Shown here: in pieces, positions 21,068-31,227 of the stretch
How positions within the stretch are numbered: position 1 is the first letter of the stretch
How the letters are laid out: the number at the start of each line of letters is the position of its first letter
DNA from: Catonia carolina
Lineage: Eukaryota > Arthropoda > Insecta > Hemiptera > Achilidae
NCBI GenBank assembly: GCA_035578175.1
Contig: JAQMRL010000006.1
Location: 70,739,501 to 70,803,500, forward strand
Direction: 5' to 3'
DNA length: 64,000 nt
The notes under the pieces: model-generated
What the model saw: only the letters and a program-made list of their open reading frames with translations
Database searches by the model: none
Told to the model about the DNA's origin: nothing
Program-made: the position numbers and the translations under genes

Positions 21068-22019
21068 AAAAAAATATCTGAAACACTCACACAAATTTCT
21101 CTTGTCAATCCAGATAATTAACAATATAACCTAACATTAGAAATAAACGAAAAACTAACCTCAATAAACATAACCTAATTTTAATCATGAGTGAACGACG
21201 CAAAATGAAAATCATCCTCAGTTTGGCTTAAAAATACGGAAAATCACTCTTTCACGCTAAACTAGGCTCGTAGAGAAAAATGCTGTAAATAAACGTTGTA
21301 GATCTTTTAATTTCCTATAAACTTGATTATATACGCTTTTGTCATAAAATGCATGCATGCTAAGGCTGAAATCTTCAAAAATCAAATTTTTACACATTTT
21401 CATGAAAAAAAAAAAACAGAAAATTGCTTATTACCGCTAAACTAAGCGTTATACAAAGAAATGATTGAAATAAAAGTTGTAGGACTTCAAATTCTCTACA
21501 ACTTTCATTATTTACATTTTTGTGCTAAAATGCATTGAAGTCGCAATCTTAAAAAAACATTTTTGTACGAGAAAACAGCCTCCCCAAGAATTTCAGCAGA
21601 CATGGCACCTACCCTATCTTGTAGAGCATAAAAAATGTAGTAAATGAGGTGATTTCAAAAAAAATCATAGGAGCAGTTTTTGAGAAAATCGCAAAAAGTG
21701 AAAAATGACACAAATACGCGTAAATACTACTTCCAGTTGACTGATTTTGATAAAATGTTCATGTCAGGTCCGGTAGTAGTATCTAACTTAAGTTTCAAGT
21801 TTGTACAATGTTCCGTTCTTGAGCTATTCTATTCACAAACACGCACGCACGCGCGCGCACACACATACAGACCAATTGCTAAAAACATGTTTTTTGGGTT
21901 TAGCGGGTCTCAAAACGTGTGTAGATCCAATGAGAACTCGATTTCAAAAAATCGACATGAAAACAATACTTTCACAAACAATACTCTTCCTATATATTCA
22001 TAAAGGCAAGAGAAAGTAA
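21068..22019 (-). mobile_element. HN element
   Basis: From 'tctgaaacactcacacaaat' to GGCAAGAGAAAGTAAAAA. The simple-repeat segment is CG-enriched (cgcacgcacgcgcgcgcaca at 21842). Frames at 21680-22003 are incidental. Confidence 0.9.
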
Positions 22020-22039
22020 AAATCAACACAAAAACTATT

Positions 22040-22080
22040 CTATACGTCCCTATATTAATATAGGGCAAGAGAAAGAAAAA
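22040..22080 (-). repeat. HN element, isolated terminal 40 bp
   Basis: 'tatattaatatagggcaaga' followed by GAAAGAAAAAA is the tip of another HN copy lying just outside the full one at 21068-22019. Confidence 0.6.
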
Positions 22081-22622
22081 ATAAAAACGTTTCATATTCC
22101 AATGCATTTTTATGAAAGCATTTATGGCCCACCCTATGATAAAAATGAAAGAAAAAGAAAACAATAGTTCATTTATACTTTTATCTTTTTTTAAATTCCC
22201 TTCCACATTTTATTTCTAGAAAGAAAAAAAAATTGTACACATTATCATGATAAAATTTAAGCGATGTGAAAACGGAAAAAAGATAAGATTTTAAATAGAG
22301 TGTAAATAAAGCATTACAACTTTTTATCATTACTACCTAATGAGTCATCCCAAATGATGTGCGTTTCAAATTCAATTCGTAACATCTGTTTTCTAGAATA
22401 TTTTTACGTAAAAAGACTGCACTTAATTTTACAAACTATTTTTTTTATCATCTCTCCAATTTGACCTAATTATCATGAAATTTTTTGTAAATATTTTAGA
22501 AATTACTCATTAACGTACAACACAAAACGTAATTGCACAATTTTTTAAATATTTTTCATAACTCTACAAGATAACATTTTTACAGAAACAGACAGTAAAT
22601 TATGATGATGGAACAATTTAAT
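22081..22622. other. Unassigned AT-rich sequence
   Basis: No recognisable coding sequence or repeat ends. Confidence 0.5.
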
Positions 22623-22634
22623 ATCCATATTTTA

Positions 22635-23030
22635 TGCCCATAACAGGCAGGTGGAGTCTTAAATCAGTTGCACTTGATCTGTTGGTTCCAGTGCTACAAA
22701 AAATAGTTCTGTTTCTTATCATATAGTCAGCCAATTTATATGACTGAACTATTTAAGAACAGAAGAGGTAGAGGTATAAAAGACACTAGTCAGAGTTATC
22801 TCCTCCGAGAGTAATGAATTTCACTATATGGCCAGACTGTGTGGTGAATGACGTGAAGGTGTCATTTGCAGGGTGCTGGAAAGTGGGTGCTTTTCGGAGG
22901 GCCTGGCGTGCTGATAAGCACACTCTTTCAACTCGGTGAAGAAGGCAATAGTAAACCACGTCACTCCTCGTTTTTACATAGTTAAACCTCTAGAGGTTTA
23001 AACCAGCCTTTTGACTGTTGACCTAAAAAC
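22635..23030 (+). repeat. RB retroposon with perfect 12-bp target duplication
   Basis: It starts TGCCCATAACAGGCAGGTGG and ends near 'gttgacctaaaaac'. The direct repeat ATCCATATTTTA is at 22623-22634 and 23031-23042. The clean 12-bp duplication fixes the 5' end of the family. Confidence 0.92.
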
Positions 23031-23042
23031 ATCCATATTTTA

Positions 23043-23644
23043 ACTATATGAATATACAAGGAAGAAAAGTATTGTTTTCATGTCAATTTTTTTAAACAAA
23101 GTTTTCACTGAGAAATACACATTTTCACCAAACAAAACATGCTCTCTCTCCCATCCCTTTGCCATGCCTCGCTACCCCCTCTCCCACTCCAATCACCACC
23201 CATCTTTCCTCCCATGTGTGTGTGTGTGTGTGTGTGCGCGCGTGCCCGTGCGCGTGTGTAAACAAAATATCTCAAGAACAGAGACATTATAGCTTACGAA
23301 GTTGAAACTTGGAACTACGTTATGTACCACAACGGGATCCGACACCAACATTTCCATCAAAATTGGTTGACTAGAAGAAGCAATTTCTCTGAACAATTTT
23401 TTAAAAAGTGCTTTATTACATTTTTACACTTTACAAGATAGGTTAGCATCATGTCTGCTGAAATTCTTGGGGGGCCCTCTGCTCTCATAGTAAAAAAAAA
23501 TATTTTATTTTAAGATTGTGTGGCCTGATTATACATTTCATGGCAAACGCATACTTAGTCAAAGTTGTAGAAAATTAAAAAACTTGCAACTTGTATTTAA
23601 AAAAAAAATTCTACAATGATTAGTTTAGCGTCAATAATGATTTT
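23043..23644 (+). mobile_element. HN element, 5' two-thirds, interrupted by another HN copy
   Basis: It begins 'aatatacaaggaagaaaagt', contains a foreign pyrimidine-rich stretch (23150-23210, cccctctcccactcc) and (GT)n at 23217-23240, and ends in 'gtcaataatgatttttt', where the next HN copy starts. Confidence 0.8.
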
Positions 23645-24577
23645 TTACTTTCTCTTGCCTATATGAATATATAGGAAGGAAAGTATTGTTTTCATGTCGA
23701 TTTTTCGAAATCGAGTTTTCACCGGATCTATACGTTTTCAGACCCCCTGAACCCAAAAAACATGTTTTTAGCGATTGGTCTGTGTGTGAACAGAATATCT
23801 CAAGAACGAAACATCGTACGAACTTGAAACTTGAAACTTAAGTTACATACCACTACCGGACGCGACACGAACATTTTCATCAAAATCGGTCAACCGGAAG
23901 TAGTAGTTTATTCGAATAATTTTTCACTTTTTTGCGATTTTCTCAAAAACTGGTCCTACGATGTTTTTTTAAAATTGCATGGTTTACTCAATTTTTTATT
24001 CTCTACAAGATAGGGTAGGCACCATGTTTGCTGAAGTTCTTGGTGAGCCTGTTTTCACGTAAAAAAAGAGTTTTTTTTAAGATTACCGCTTTAATATATA
24101 TGTATTATAGAGCGAAAATGTATATAATAAAAAATGTAGAGAATTTAAAATTCTACAACTTTTATTTCAAACATTTTTTGTATAACGCTTAGTTTAACGG
24201 TAATTAGCGATTTTCTATTTTTTTCTCACGAAAACGTGTGAAAAATCGATTTTTTTTAACATTTCGGCCTTAGTATGCATTTTTCGACAAAAGTGTATAT
24301 AATAAAATTTATAGTAATTTAAAAGATCTACAACTTTTATTTAAAGCATTTTTCTCTACAGAGCCTAGTTGAGCGTGAAAGAGTGATTTAACGTATTTTA
24401 AAGCCAAACTGAGGTTGATTTTCACTTAACGTCTTTCACTCATGATTAAAATAAGGTTATGTTTTTCGAGGTTAGTTTTCTGTTTATTTGTAATGTTTTA
24501 TTACTAATGTTAGGTTTATTGTTAACTATTTGCATTGGCAAGAGAAAGTTGTGTGAATGTTTCACACCAGATTTTTT
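23645..24577 (+). mobile_element. HN element, full length, inserted in another HN copy
   Basis: From TTTTTACTTTCTCTTGCCTA to GTGTGAATGTTTCACACCAG and a T-run. The (GT)n is reduced to 'gtctgtgtgtgaac'. It has the intact inverted pair ACTTTCTCTTGCC (23648) and GGCAAGAGAAAGT (24537). Confidence 0.92.
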
Positions 24578-24759
24578 TCTTTTAAAAATCCGTACGAAAC
24601 TTGATTTTTTATAATTATCATACAGGAATTTTGAGAATTAGTGACGAGTGAGATTAACAATGAGTGTTCGCATATTTTATAAAAAAAAATATTGAATAAA
24701 ATTTTTCACAGCTGAAATATTTCCCGTACTTTTAAAACAAAAACAATCTATAAATAGAA

Positions 24760-24972
24760 TGGACATGGACAAGAAATTTTTAAAACGCAGCCGTTATCTG
24801 TTTTAGTTAAATATTATACGTTTCACACGAATGAAATTTTTCTTAGTACGAGATAATAATTCTTATTTTACACTTCCTAGAAGTGAATTTCACGAAAAGT
24901 AAACAAACTACTTAACAATGCAAAAAATTCACTAATAAATCACGGTTTAATTACAGTAGTATGTGACAAGTG
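24760..24972. repeat. 205-bp direct repeat, copy 1
   Basis: It shares 'tatctgttttagttaaatac', 'agtacgagataataattctt' and 'cacgaaaagtaaacaaacta' with 26221-26432, with scattered differences. It lies in otherwise unassigned AT-rich DNA (24578-24999). Confidence 0.85.
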
Positions 24973-25085
24973 AATTTGTTTTTACACTTTTTTTTACTTT
25001 CTCTAGCCCTATATGAATATATTATATAAAGAAGAAAAGTGTTGTTTTCATATCATTTTTTGAAATTGAGTTTTACCCGGATATA

Positions 25086-26033
25086 CCGGGTGAGCATAAA
25101 GTCTTGCCCTGATTATAAAAATTTATTGCAGAATAACTGTTTGACATAATAATTTAAATTTGATGCTGTTACATAGGTTAGTGTTAATAGTTTTTTTTAA
25201 GATTACTTACATTAGTAAACTTCAACGTGTGCCCCCTTGGTAGCTCGAAGAATGTCGAAGCGGTATTCCAGTTCCCGCCAGGTGTTTTGTAACATGTGTT
25301 CTGTCACAGTACCCACAGCAGCTTGTATCCTAGCCTTCAGTTCGTCAACGTCAGCAACTGGTGTGGCGAAGACTCTATCCTTGATATAGCCCCAGAAAAA
25401 AAAGTCAAGGAGAGTAATGTCTGGAGAGCGGGGTGGCCAGGGTGTTGGACCATCCCTTCCAATCCACCGATCCGGAAATGTTTCATCACGGAAAACACCA
25501 TTAACGCTAACATTTACTTAGATGTTTTGCAACAGTTCATTGCACCACAGTTAGAAGAATATCAACCATGGATAATTTTCCAGCAAGATGGGGCACCGCC
25601 CCACTGGGCTTTGATAGTGCGTAATTTCCTGGATGAAACATTTCCGGATCGGTGGATTGGAAGGGATGGTCCAACACCCTGGCCACCCCGCTCTCCAGAC
25701 ATTACTCCCCTTGACTTTTTTTTCTGGGGCTATATCAAGGATAGAGTCTTCGCCACACCAGTTGCTGCCGTCGACGAACTGAAGGCTAGGATACAAGCTG
25801 CTGTGGGTACTGTGACAGAACACATGTTACAAAACACCTGGCGGGAACTGGAATACCGCTTCGACATTCTTCGAGCTACCAAGGGGGCACACGTTGAAGT
25901 TTACTAATGTAAGTTATCTTAAAAAAAACTATTAACACTAACCTATGTAACAGCATCAAATTTAAATTATTATGTCAAACAGTTATTCTGCAATAAATTT
26001 TTATAATCAGGGCAAGACTTTATGCTCACCCGG
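25086..26033. mobile_element. Fold-back Tc1/mariner element, 404-bp arms
   Basis: Left arm 25086-25489 and right arm 25631-26033 are reverse complements with few differences; the spacer is 25490-25630. TA target sites flank it (25084-25085, 26034-26035), with terminal repeat CCGGGTGAGCATAAAGTCTT. Both strands give nearly the same antisense frame MFCHSTHSSLYPSLQFV (25296 on +, 25823 on -), direct proof that the arms are inverted copies. The arms carry the last third of the transposase gene plus 3' UTR and terminal repeat; the 5' half of the gene is gone. Confidence 0.92.
25490..25907 (+). pseudogene. Tc1/mariner transposase C-terminal half inside the fold-back element
   Basis: The open frame starts ITENTINANIYLDVLQQF in the spacer and runs through FQQDGAPPHWAL (second catalytic Asp) and PPRSPDITPLDFFFWGYIKD (third Asp), ending RATKGAHVEVY and TAA. 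There is no stop in this stretch, so it decayed little after formation. The first catalytic Asp and the DNA-binding domain are missing, replaced by antisense of its own 3' end. The 49693-50605 element has the same kind of C-terminus (HVEVY). Confidence 0.85.
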
Positions 26034-26220
26034 TATAAGTTTTCAGGCTTCATGAACGCAAAAACATGTTTTAGCGATTGGTCTGTCTGTGTGTTTGAAC
26101 AAAATATTATTCAAGACCAGAATATCGTACAAAGTTGATATTTGGAACTTAAGTTAGGAACCATAAGAAAACCCAACTAAAATATTTTCATCAAAAACAG
26201 CCAACCAGAAGTATAATAGT

Positions 26221-26432
26221 AAAATGGACAAGAAATGTTCAAAACTCAGCCATTATCTGTTTTAGTTAAATACTATACATTTCAACCGAATGAAATTTTT
26301 TTAAGTACGAGATAATAATTCTTATTTTACACTTCCTCGATGAGAATTTCACGAAAAGTAAACAAACTACTTAAACATGCAAAAATTCACTACTAAATCA
26401 AGGTTTATTACAGCAGTATGTGACATATGATT
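26221..26432. repeat. 205-bp direct repeat, copy 2, embedded in an HN element
   Basis: A copy of 24760-24972 that replaces about 30 bp of HN sequence between 'ccagaagtataatag' and 'ttttctcaaaaaacg'. Its source lies 1.46 kb upstream in the same orientation. Confidence 0.8.
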
Positions 26433-26806
26433 TTCTCAAAAAACGACTCCTACAATTTTTTTAAAACTCGCCTCATTTACTACATTATGTAAGCATTATC
26501 ACTGATATTTAAGCAAGAGAAAGTCTAGAACGTACGCGACATTTCATAATTATTTTTAAATCGTAGTTATTTGGACGAACAATGAAAACAGCAAAAGTAT
26601 TCAACCAACAGAGATTTTAATAAACAAGACAAACTGTGAATTGATTTAATTTACTTCTGCCTTCTTCTTTACATTCAAAAGTGGTATAGATTAATTACAA
26701 TTCTTTCAGAGAAGATAACTCTGGTTCGTGTCATTAACACTTCTACAACATCTTATCATAAAAAACTTCAGCCATTTAATTGACTAATGTAGAGATACTT
26801 GTAAAT
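26433..26806. other. End of an HN copy, then unassigned sequence
   Basis: After the HN remnant ends near 26530 there is a short stretch ('gagaagataactctggttcg' near 26712) weakly like RB in reverse, then nothing I recognise. Confidence 0.4.
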
Positions 26807-26963
26807 ATTGAAATATATATTTTCTAACCACCAGAATACGGTAACATAAAACACTTACCAATGTTTATAGCGCTTTCGTGTACAAGATACACGAAAGCGC
26901 TATAAACATTGGTAAGTGTTTTATGTTACCGTATTCTGGTGGTTAGAAAATATATATTTCAAT
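26807..26963. mobile_element. Perfect hairpin, family G (76-bp arms, 5-nt loop), with tail to ~27012
   Basis: Arms 26807-26882 and 26888-26963 are exact reverse complements (76 of 76) around the loop CAAGA. The right side continues with a tail 'ttaaataatacggctgttta' ending in the palindrome CCTACATAGG, shared with 42461-42512 and with the end of the fold-back mariner near 18740. No coding content. Confidence 0.92.
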
Positions 26964-27012
26964 TTTAAATAATACGGCTGTTTAAAAATCCTACATAGGA
27001 TGTTTAATAAAA

Positions 27013-27274
27013 TAACTTGTAAATATATAGATATGAAATCAGCAGGTCAAGTGCGATTATGAAATGGAGTTCGAAAGACAATGATGATCAAAGTAATTTT
27101 TTACATTTAAATAAATAAAGTCAAACTTTGAAATTATGAAAACCTTAATTTTATAAATTTTTCTACTACACTGAAACATTTGAAGTTAAACTACCTGTAA
27201 ATTTTATCTTTATTTAACAAATCTGTACTCAATAAAACAAAATAATGACATATTGCACATAGTAATGTCTTGTC
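27013..27274. other. Unassigned AT-rich sequence
   Basis: No recognisable feature. Confidence 0.5.
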
Positions 27275-27605
27275 GTTTAGGTGATTATGTGAAAGGATGG
27301 TTTGAACTTCTAGAGGGTTTACAAGTAAAAAGAGGAGAGAGGTGGTTTACAATTGCCTTCCTCACTTGAGTGGAAAAGTATGCTTATCAGCATGCCAGAC
27401 TCTCTAAAAAGCATCTACTTTCCACTCTGCAAATGACACCTTCGCTTCATTTACCACAGGGTCTAGCTGTATAATGATGAAATTCATAACCCTCAGAGGA
27501 GATAAATCTGACTAGTGTATTTTACACGTGTACCTCTTCTGTTGTTAAATACTTCAGTCATATAATTGGCTAACCATATTATAAGAAACACAACTATTTT
27601 TCACC
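27275..27605 (-). repeat. RB retroposon, reverse orientation, 5'-truncated
   Basis: It reads from 'gtttaggtgattatg' (3' end) to about 'cacaactatttttcacc'. Shared blocks include the complements of GAGGAAGGCAAT and ATCTCCTCTGA. It is more divergent than most copies. Confidence 0.8.
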
Positions 27606-27659
27606 AACTGTGCAAATAGGAGATTTAATGATCAGTCAAGTCAATAAGTGAGGGCTTTA

Positions 27660-28067
27660 AACATGAAACATAACACAACCTCTTTGACTCACAGCCAAAG
27701 TTGTAACTCGAAATGCTTTGCATTTCACATGGTTGACAACCAGACAGTCGGAATATGGAAGGTCTTCTTGGGATAAATCCACCGCCTGGCGAAGGACAGG
27801 GAAGCTGGCATTCGGATCCGGTGGGCCAGCACCAAAAAGATAACAAATATGCTGGACGTTTGGGTTCAAATTTGTCTAAGAATAAAGGATTCACCTATTT
27901 TGCCACTCTGAACGTAAACTCGTTACATTGGACTGTGGAGGATAGGGCGAGAGTGTCGCAAAGGATGAAGAACTACTGGGCAAATAAGAGGAATAACTAG
28001 GGATCTTCTATAAATCGATTAATTTTGCTCCAATGAGGGCCTAAAAAAAAAAAAAAAAAAAAAAAAA
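27660..28067 (+). mobile_element. Young poly-A retroposon with 14-bp target duplication
   Basis: A perfect direct repeat AAGTGAGGGCTTTA flanks it (27646-27659 and 28068-28081), and the 3' end is a run of about 26 A. The 3' part encodes RARVSQRMKNYWANKRNN and a stop, the C-terminal tail of the same LINE family as 20080-20785. The 5' part (27660-27890) is not the matching upstream ORF2 sequence. It therefore looks like an internally deleted LINE that was mobilised as a short non-autonomous unit. The perfect duplication and intact tail indicate recent insertion. Confidence 0.85.
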
Positions 28068-28132
28068 AAGTGAGGGCTTTACTGTAATAAAAATATTGAC
28101 TAAGTATTTGTTTTTGAAAATATTATAATATA

Positions 28133-28322
28133 AACCCTTGTAAGCTGCATCCTGCATCTGAAATCAATTCTATTTTACATAATAAATTTCAGTAATCTTT
28201 TCAAGCTGCCTTGATCTCTACTATACACTACTTACAGGTATTTCAGTGGCTCCACCATCATCTGAGTACACAATATCATTTGAAACTAGTTTTCATTTTT
28301 ATTACCATTTGAAACAGTTTTA
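28133..28322. repeat. Hairpin family H, left arm (split by nested mariners)
   Basis: It contains 'gctgcatcctgcatctgaaa' and 'gtggctccaccatcatctga', matching the left arms at 19405 and 47695. The right arm resumes at 30003. Confidence 0.75.
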
Positions 28323-28324
28323 TA

Positions 28325-29100
28325 TACGAGGGTCATTTGAAAAGTCCGTGCAAAAATAAAAACTACTTAATTGTTCGGGGTAAACCTTTTTTATTTTTCG
28401 ACATAGTCTCCTTTTAGGCTTATACACTTCATCCAACGCTGCTCTAATTTGTTGATCCCTTCCGAATAATAGGATTTGTCCAAGTCTGAAAAATAGCCAT
28501 TCGTTCCGGCAATCACCTCCTCGTTTGAATAAAATCTTTTTCCCGCTAGTCATTTCTTCAAATTGGGAAACAAATAGTAGTCCGAGGGAGCCAAGTCTGG
28601 AGAATACGGGGGGGATGTGAAACGAGTTGGAACCCTATTTCCATTAATTTTGCGACCACAATTGCTGAGGCGTGAGCTGGTGCGTTGTCATGATGGAAAA
28701 GGACTTTTTTGTGGGGCAATCGTGGGCGTTTTTTTCGCAGCTCTGTTTTCAAACGGTCCAATAACGATGAATAATATACACCTGTAATAGTTTTACCCTT
28801 TCCCAAATAATCGATGAAGATTATTCCTTGTGAATCCCAAAAGACAGTCGTCATAATCTTTCCGGCCGAAGGAACTGTCTTCGCCTTTTTTGGCGCAGAT
28901 TCCCCCTTCATAACCCATTGTTTAGATTGTTCTTTGGTCTCCGGAGTGTAATGATGTATCCATGTTTCATCCACAGTGACAAAACGATGCTTAAAGTCCT
29001 GTGAATTCTTCTGGAACAGCTGCAAACCGTCCTTGCAACACTTCACACAAAATTCTTTTCATCCATTTTTTAAAAATCACTCGACTTCCTCGATTAAAAC
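28325..29100 (-). pseudogene. mariner transposase relic (DD34D type), 5'-truncated
   Basis: A minus-strand frame (28558-29046) encodes FVTVDETWIHHYTPETK (first Asp), VLFHHDNAPAHAS (second Asp) and then a degenerate stretch where SPDLAPSD is expected (PPRILQTWLPRT, frameshifted). The remaining C-terminus continues out of frame at 28325-28553. The left end on + is TACGAGGGTCATTTGAAAAG, a mariner terminal repeat. The N-terminal domain is missing; the sequence stops where the next element begins. It is inactive. Confidence 0.85.
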
Positions 29101-29176
29101 GAATGTCAAACAAAAAGAAATAGACCGATCTGGCTGAAACTACACATGTGTTTTTCCAACATATGCTACTAACTAA

Positions 29177-30000
29177 CGTACCTTCGTAAAATAAGTTCCG
29201 TTTTGAAATAAAAAAAGAACAAGTACAGTTACAACAATGAAATTTATTTCATAAAAATCTACAACTCTTAAACTATTTTTCGACATAACTCCCGTGATTT
29301 TCCAGGCATTGTCGTAGCATAGTACAAGCTTTAGTATACCCTCTTCATAGAATTCTGCCGCCTGTGTAGTCGACCAAGAGGTAACATGTTCTTTCAGCTC
29401 TTCATCGCTGTTCAACCGCTGACTGCCAAAGAAAGACTTCAGATGCAGAAATAAATGAAAGTTGCTAAGAGCGAGGTCAGGGCTGTAGGGAGGATGGTAG
29501 AACAAGTCCCAGCCAAAGTCCTGAAGGAGTCTTTTTGTCTCATTCGCAGTGTGTGCCGCTTGTTAAATTCGATCGGTGATTTGTTTTCTGAATGCAAGAA
29601 CAGTTAAACCAATTCATCGACAAATCTGCGAGATTTACGGGCCAAATGCGATGAGCGATTCAATGGTGAGAACAAATGGTGAGATGGGTTGGACAGTTCA
29701 AAGAAGGGCGTGATACAGTGCACGATGAAGATCGAAGTGGACGTCAATCTGTGGTTAGTGATGAACTGGTTTGTGCAGTTGATGAGAAAATACCTCTTGG
29801 TTGACTACACACGTGGCAGGATTCTATGAAGAGGGTATACAAAAGCTTGTACCACGCCATGACAAATGCCTGGAAAATCACGGGAGTTATGTCGAAAAAT
29901 AGTTTAAAAGTTGTAGATTTTTATGAAATAAATTTCATTGTTGTACCTGTACCTGTTCTTTTTTATTTCAAAACGGAACTTACTTTACGAACGTACCTCG
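29177..30000. mobile_element. Fold-back mariner element, ~208-bp arms
   Basis: The left arm, 29177-29384, is the reverse complement of the right arm, 29793-30000. Both encode the mariner C-terminus (AAEFYEEGI, GVMSKNSL) on opposite strands and end in GTTCGTAAA(G/A)TAAGTTCC-like terminal repeats; a TA follows at 30001. Inside the spacer the minus strand continues upstream (HPPYSPDLALSNFHLF; the third catalytic residue is Asn instead of Asp). The plus strand carries N-terminal helix-turn-helix sequence (ICEIYGPNAMSDSMV, HDEDRSGRQSVVSDE). It cannot encode a transposase. Confidence 0.85.
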
Positions 30001-30002
30001 TA

Positions 30003-30149
30003 GATGACTGAAGATATAATATCTTCTGTAGGTTTTATATAAAAAAAATTTAAAGTTCCACAAGTTATTTTGTGTGCTCTGATGATGGTGGATCTACCGA
30101 AACTCGTTTAAGTAACATTTAGTAGAATTCAAAGCAGCTTAAAAAGGTT
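30003..30149. repeat. Hairpin family H, right arm
   Basis: 'gatgactgaagatataatat' and 'gatgatggtggatctaccga' match the right arm at 19617-19740, inverted relative to 28133-28322. It is interrupted at 30162 by an RB copy. Confidence 0.75.
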
Positions 30150-30161
30150 ACTATAAATTTA

Positions 30162-30472
30162 CACTCAATCTGTTCGTTGCAGGGCTACAATAAATAGTCT
30201 GTTTCTAATCACATGGTCAGCCAAATAATTGACTGAATCATTTAAGAACCGAAGAGGTAGAGGTTTTAAAGACACTAATCAGAGCTATTTCCTCTGAAAG
30301 TAATGAATTTCCTTATACAGCCAGACCCTGTGGTGAATGAAGTGAATGTGTCATTTGCAGAGTGGAAAATATGTGCTTTTCAGAGGGCCCGGCATGCTGA
30401 TAAGCATACTTTTCCATTCAGCGAGGAAGGCAATGGTACACCACCTTTTCAGCTGATGACCTAAACAACAAC
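30162..30472 (+). repeat. RB retroposon, 5'-truncated, with 12-bp target duplication
   Basis: It starts within the family at CACTCAATCTGTTCGTTGCA and ends CCTAAACAACAAC. The direct repeat ACTATAAATTTA is at 30150-30161 and 30473-30484. 5' truncation together with a full-length target duplication is the mark of target-primed reverse transcription. Confidence 0.92.
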
Positions 30473-30484
30473 ACTATAAATTTA

Positions 30485-31227
30485 TTAGAAAATTATATAT
30501 AATTTTTTTTGAGTCACCCATTGATACAATAACCATACAATCATGATTACTAGACAAGAATGTCAGTCTACATTAATGACTCACAGCAATAAATAATAAA
30601 AATTAAAAAAAAAACACGTTTGTCTGTTAAACAATATTTTACAACGTACTTAACACATTTTTCGTCTGTTTACAAAAAATTAACATTTTTCCGTGATTTA
30701 CAAACGAATAATAATAGGAAATGAGTTGACATAAAAAAAAGTAAAGAACGAAAACAACTAATTATTAGCAGTAATAACCGATAAGATAATAAAATATGGG
30801 CGAATTATTACACTAGAAACAAAAGAGAATTGTAAATTAGTAAATTAATCATTCGAATAATTTTCAAGATGCAATAAACCGTACTAATAAACCTGATTTA
30901 CTGTAAAAACAGACGTAATACATTTTTTCTCGTATAAGGTCAACGTTAGACCTCATGAGAAGACTACACGTTTTTGAAAGCTCTTTTTCCAGCCAAAATT
31001 CTCAGCATTCGCTCACTGTAAACATTTTATCCTTTCTTCTGCCCACCCGGTGTTTTGTATTTGCTTTTCATGGAACCTCGTAACACTTTCGGGGCCGAAA
31101 CAATATTTAAAAGTTTGATCTAAAGCACCATTTAATTTCAAAATTAAAATTTAATTTAATTTATTTTTAACCATTTAATTTTTCAAAATTTAATCAAGTA
31201 CTTGAAACTTAATAAAATATGTAAATA
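30485..31227. other. Unassigned AT-rich sequence
   Basis: No recognisable ORF, repeat ends or RNA gene. Confidence 0.5.

Larger units (their letters stand above)
25000..26530 (+). mobile_element. HN element split by a fold-back Tc1/mariner and a 205-bp filler
   Basis: 5' part 25000-25083 (TTTTTTACTTTCTCTAGCCC ... tttacccggata). It resumes at 26036 with 'taagttttcaggcttcatga' and runs to 'aaaacatgttttagcgattg'. It is then interrupted by the 205-bp segment at 26221-26432 and resumes with 'ttttctcaaaaaacgactcc', ending near 26520. Confidence 0.75.

Noticed and set aside
23150..23300. Proline/serine-rich ORFs around the GT microsatellite
   Set aside because: They are translations of a pyrimidine-rich insert and a microsatellite within an HN copy.
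25296..25489. N-terminal half of the 203-codon + ORF as a novel protein fused to a transposase
   Set aside because: This part is the antisense of the transposase 3' end (left arm of the fold-back); the fusion is a by-product of the inversion.
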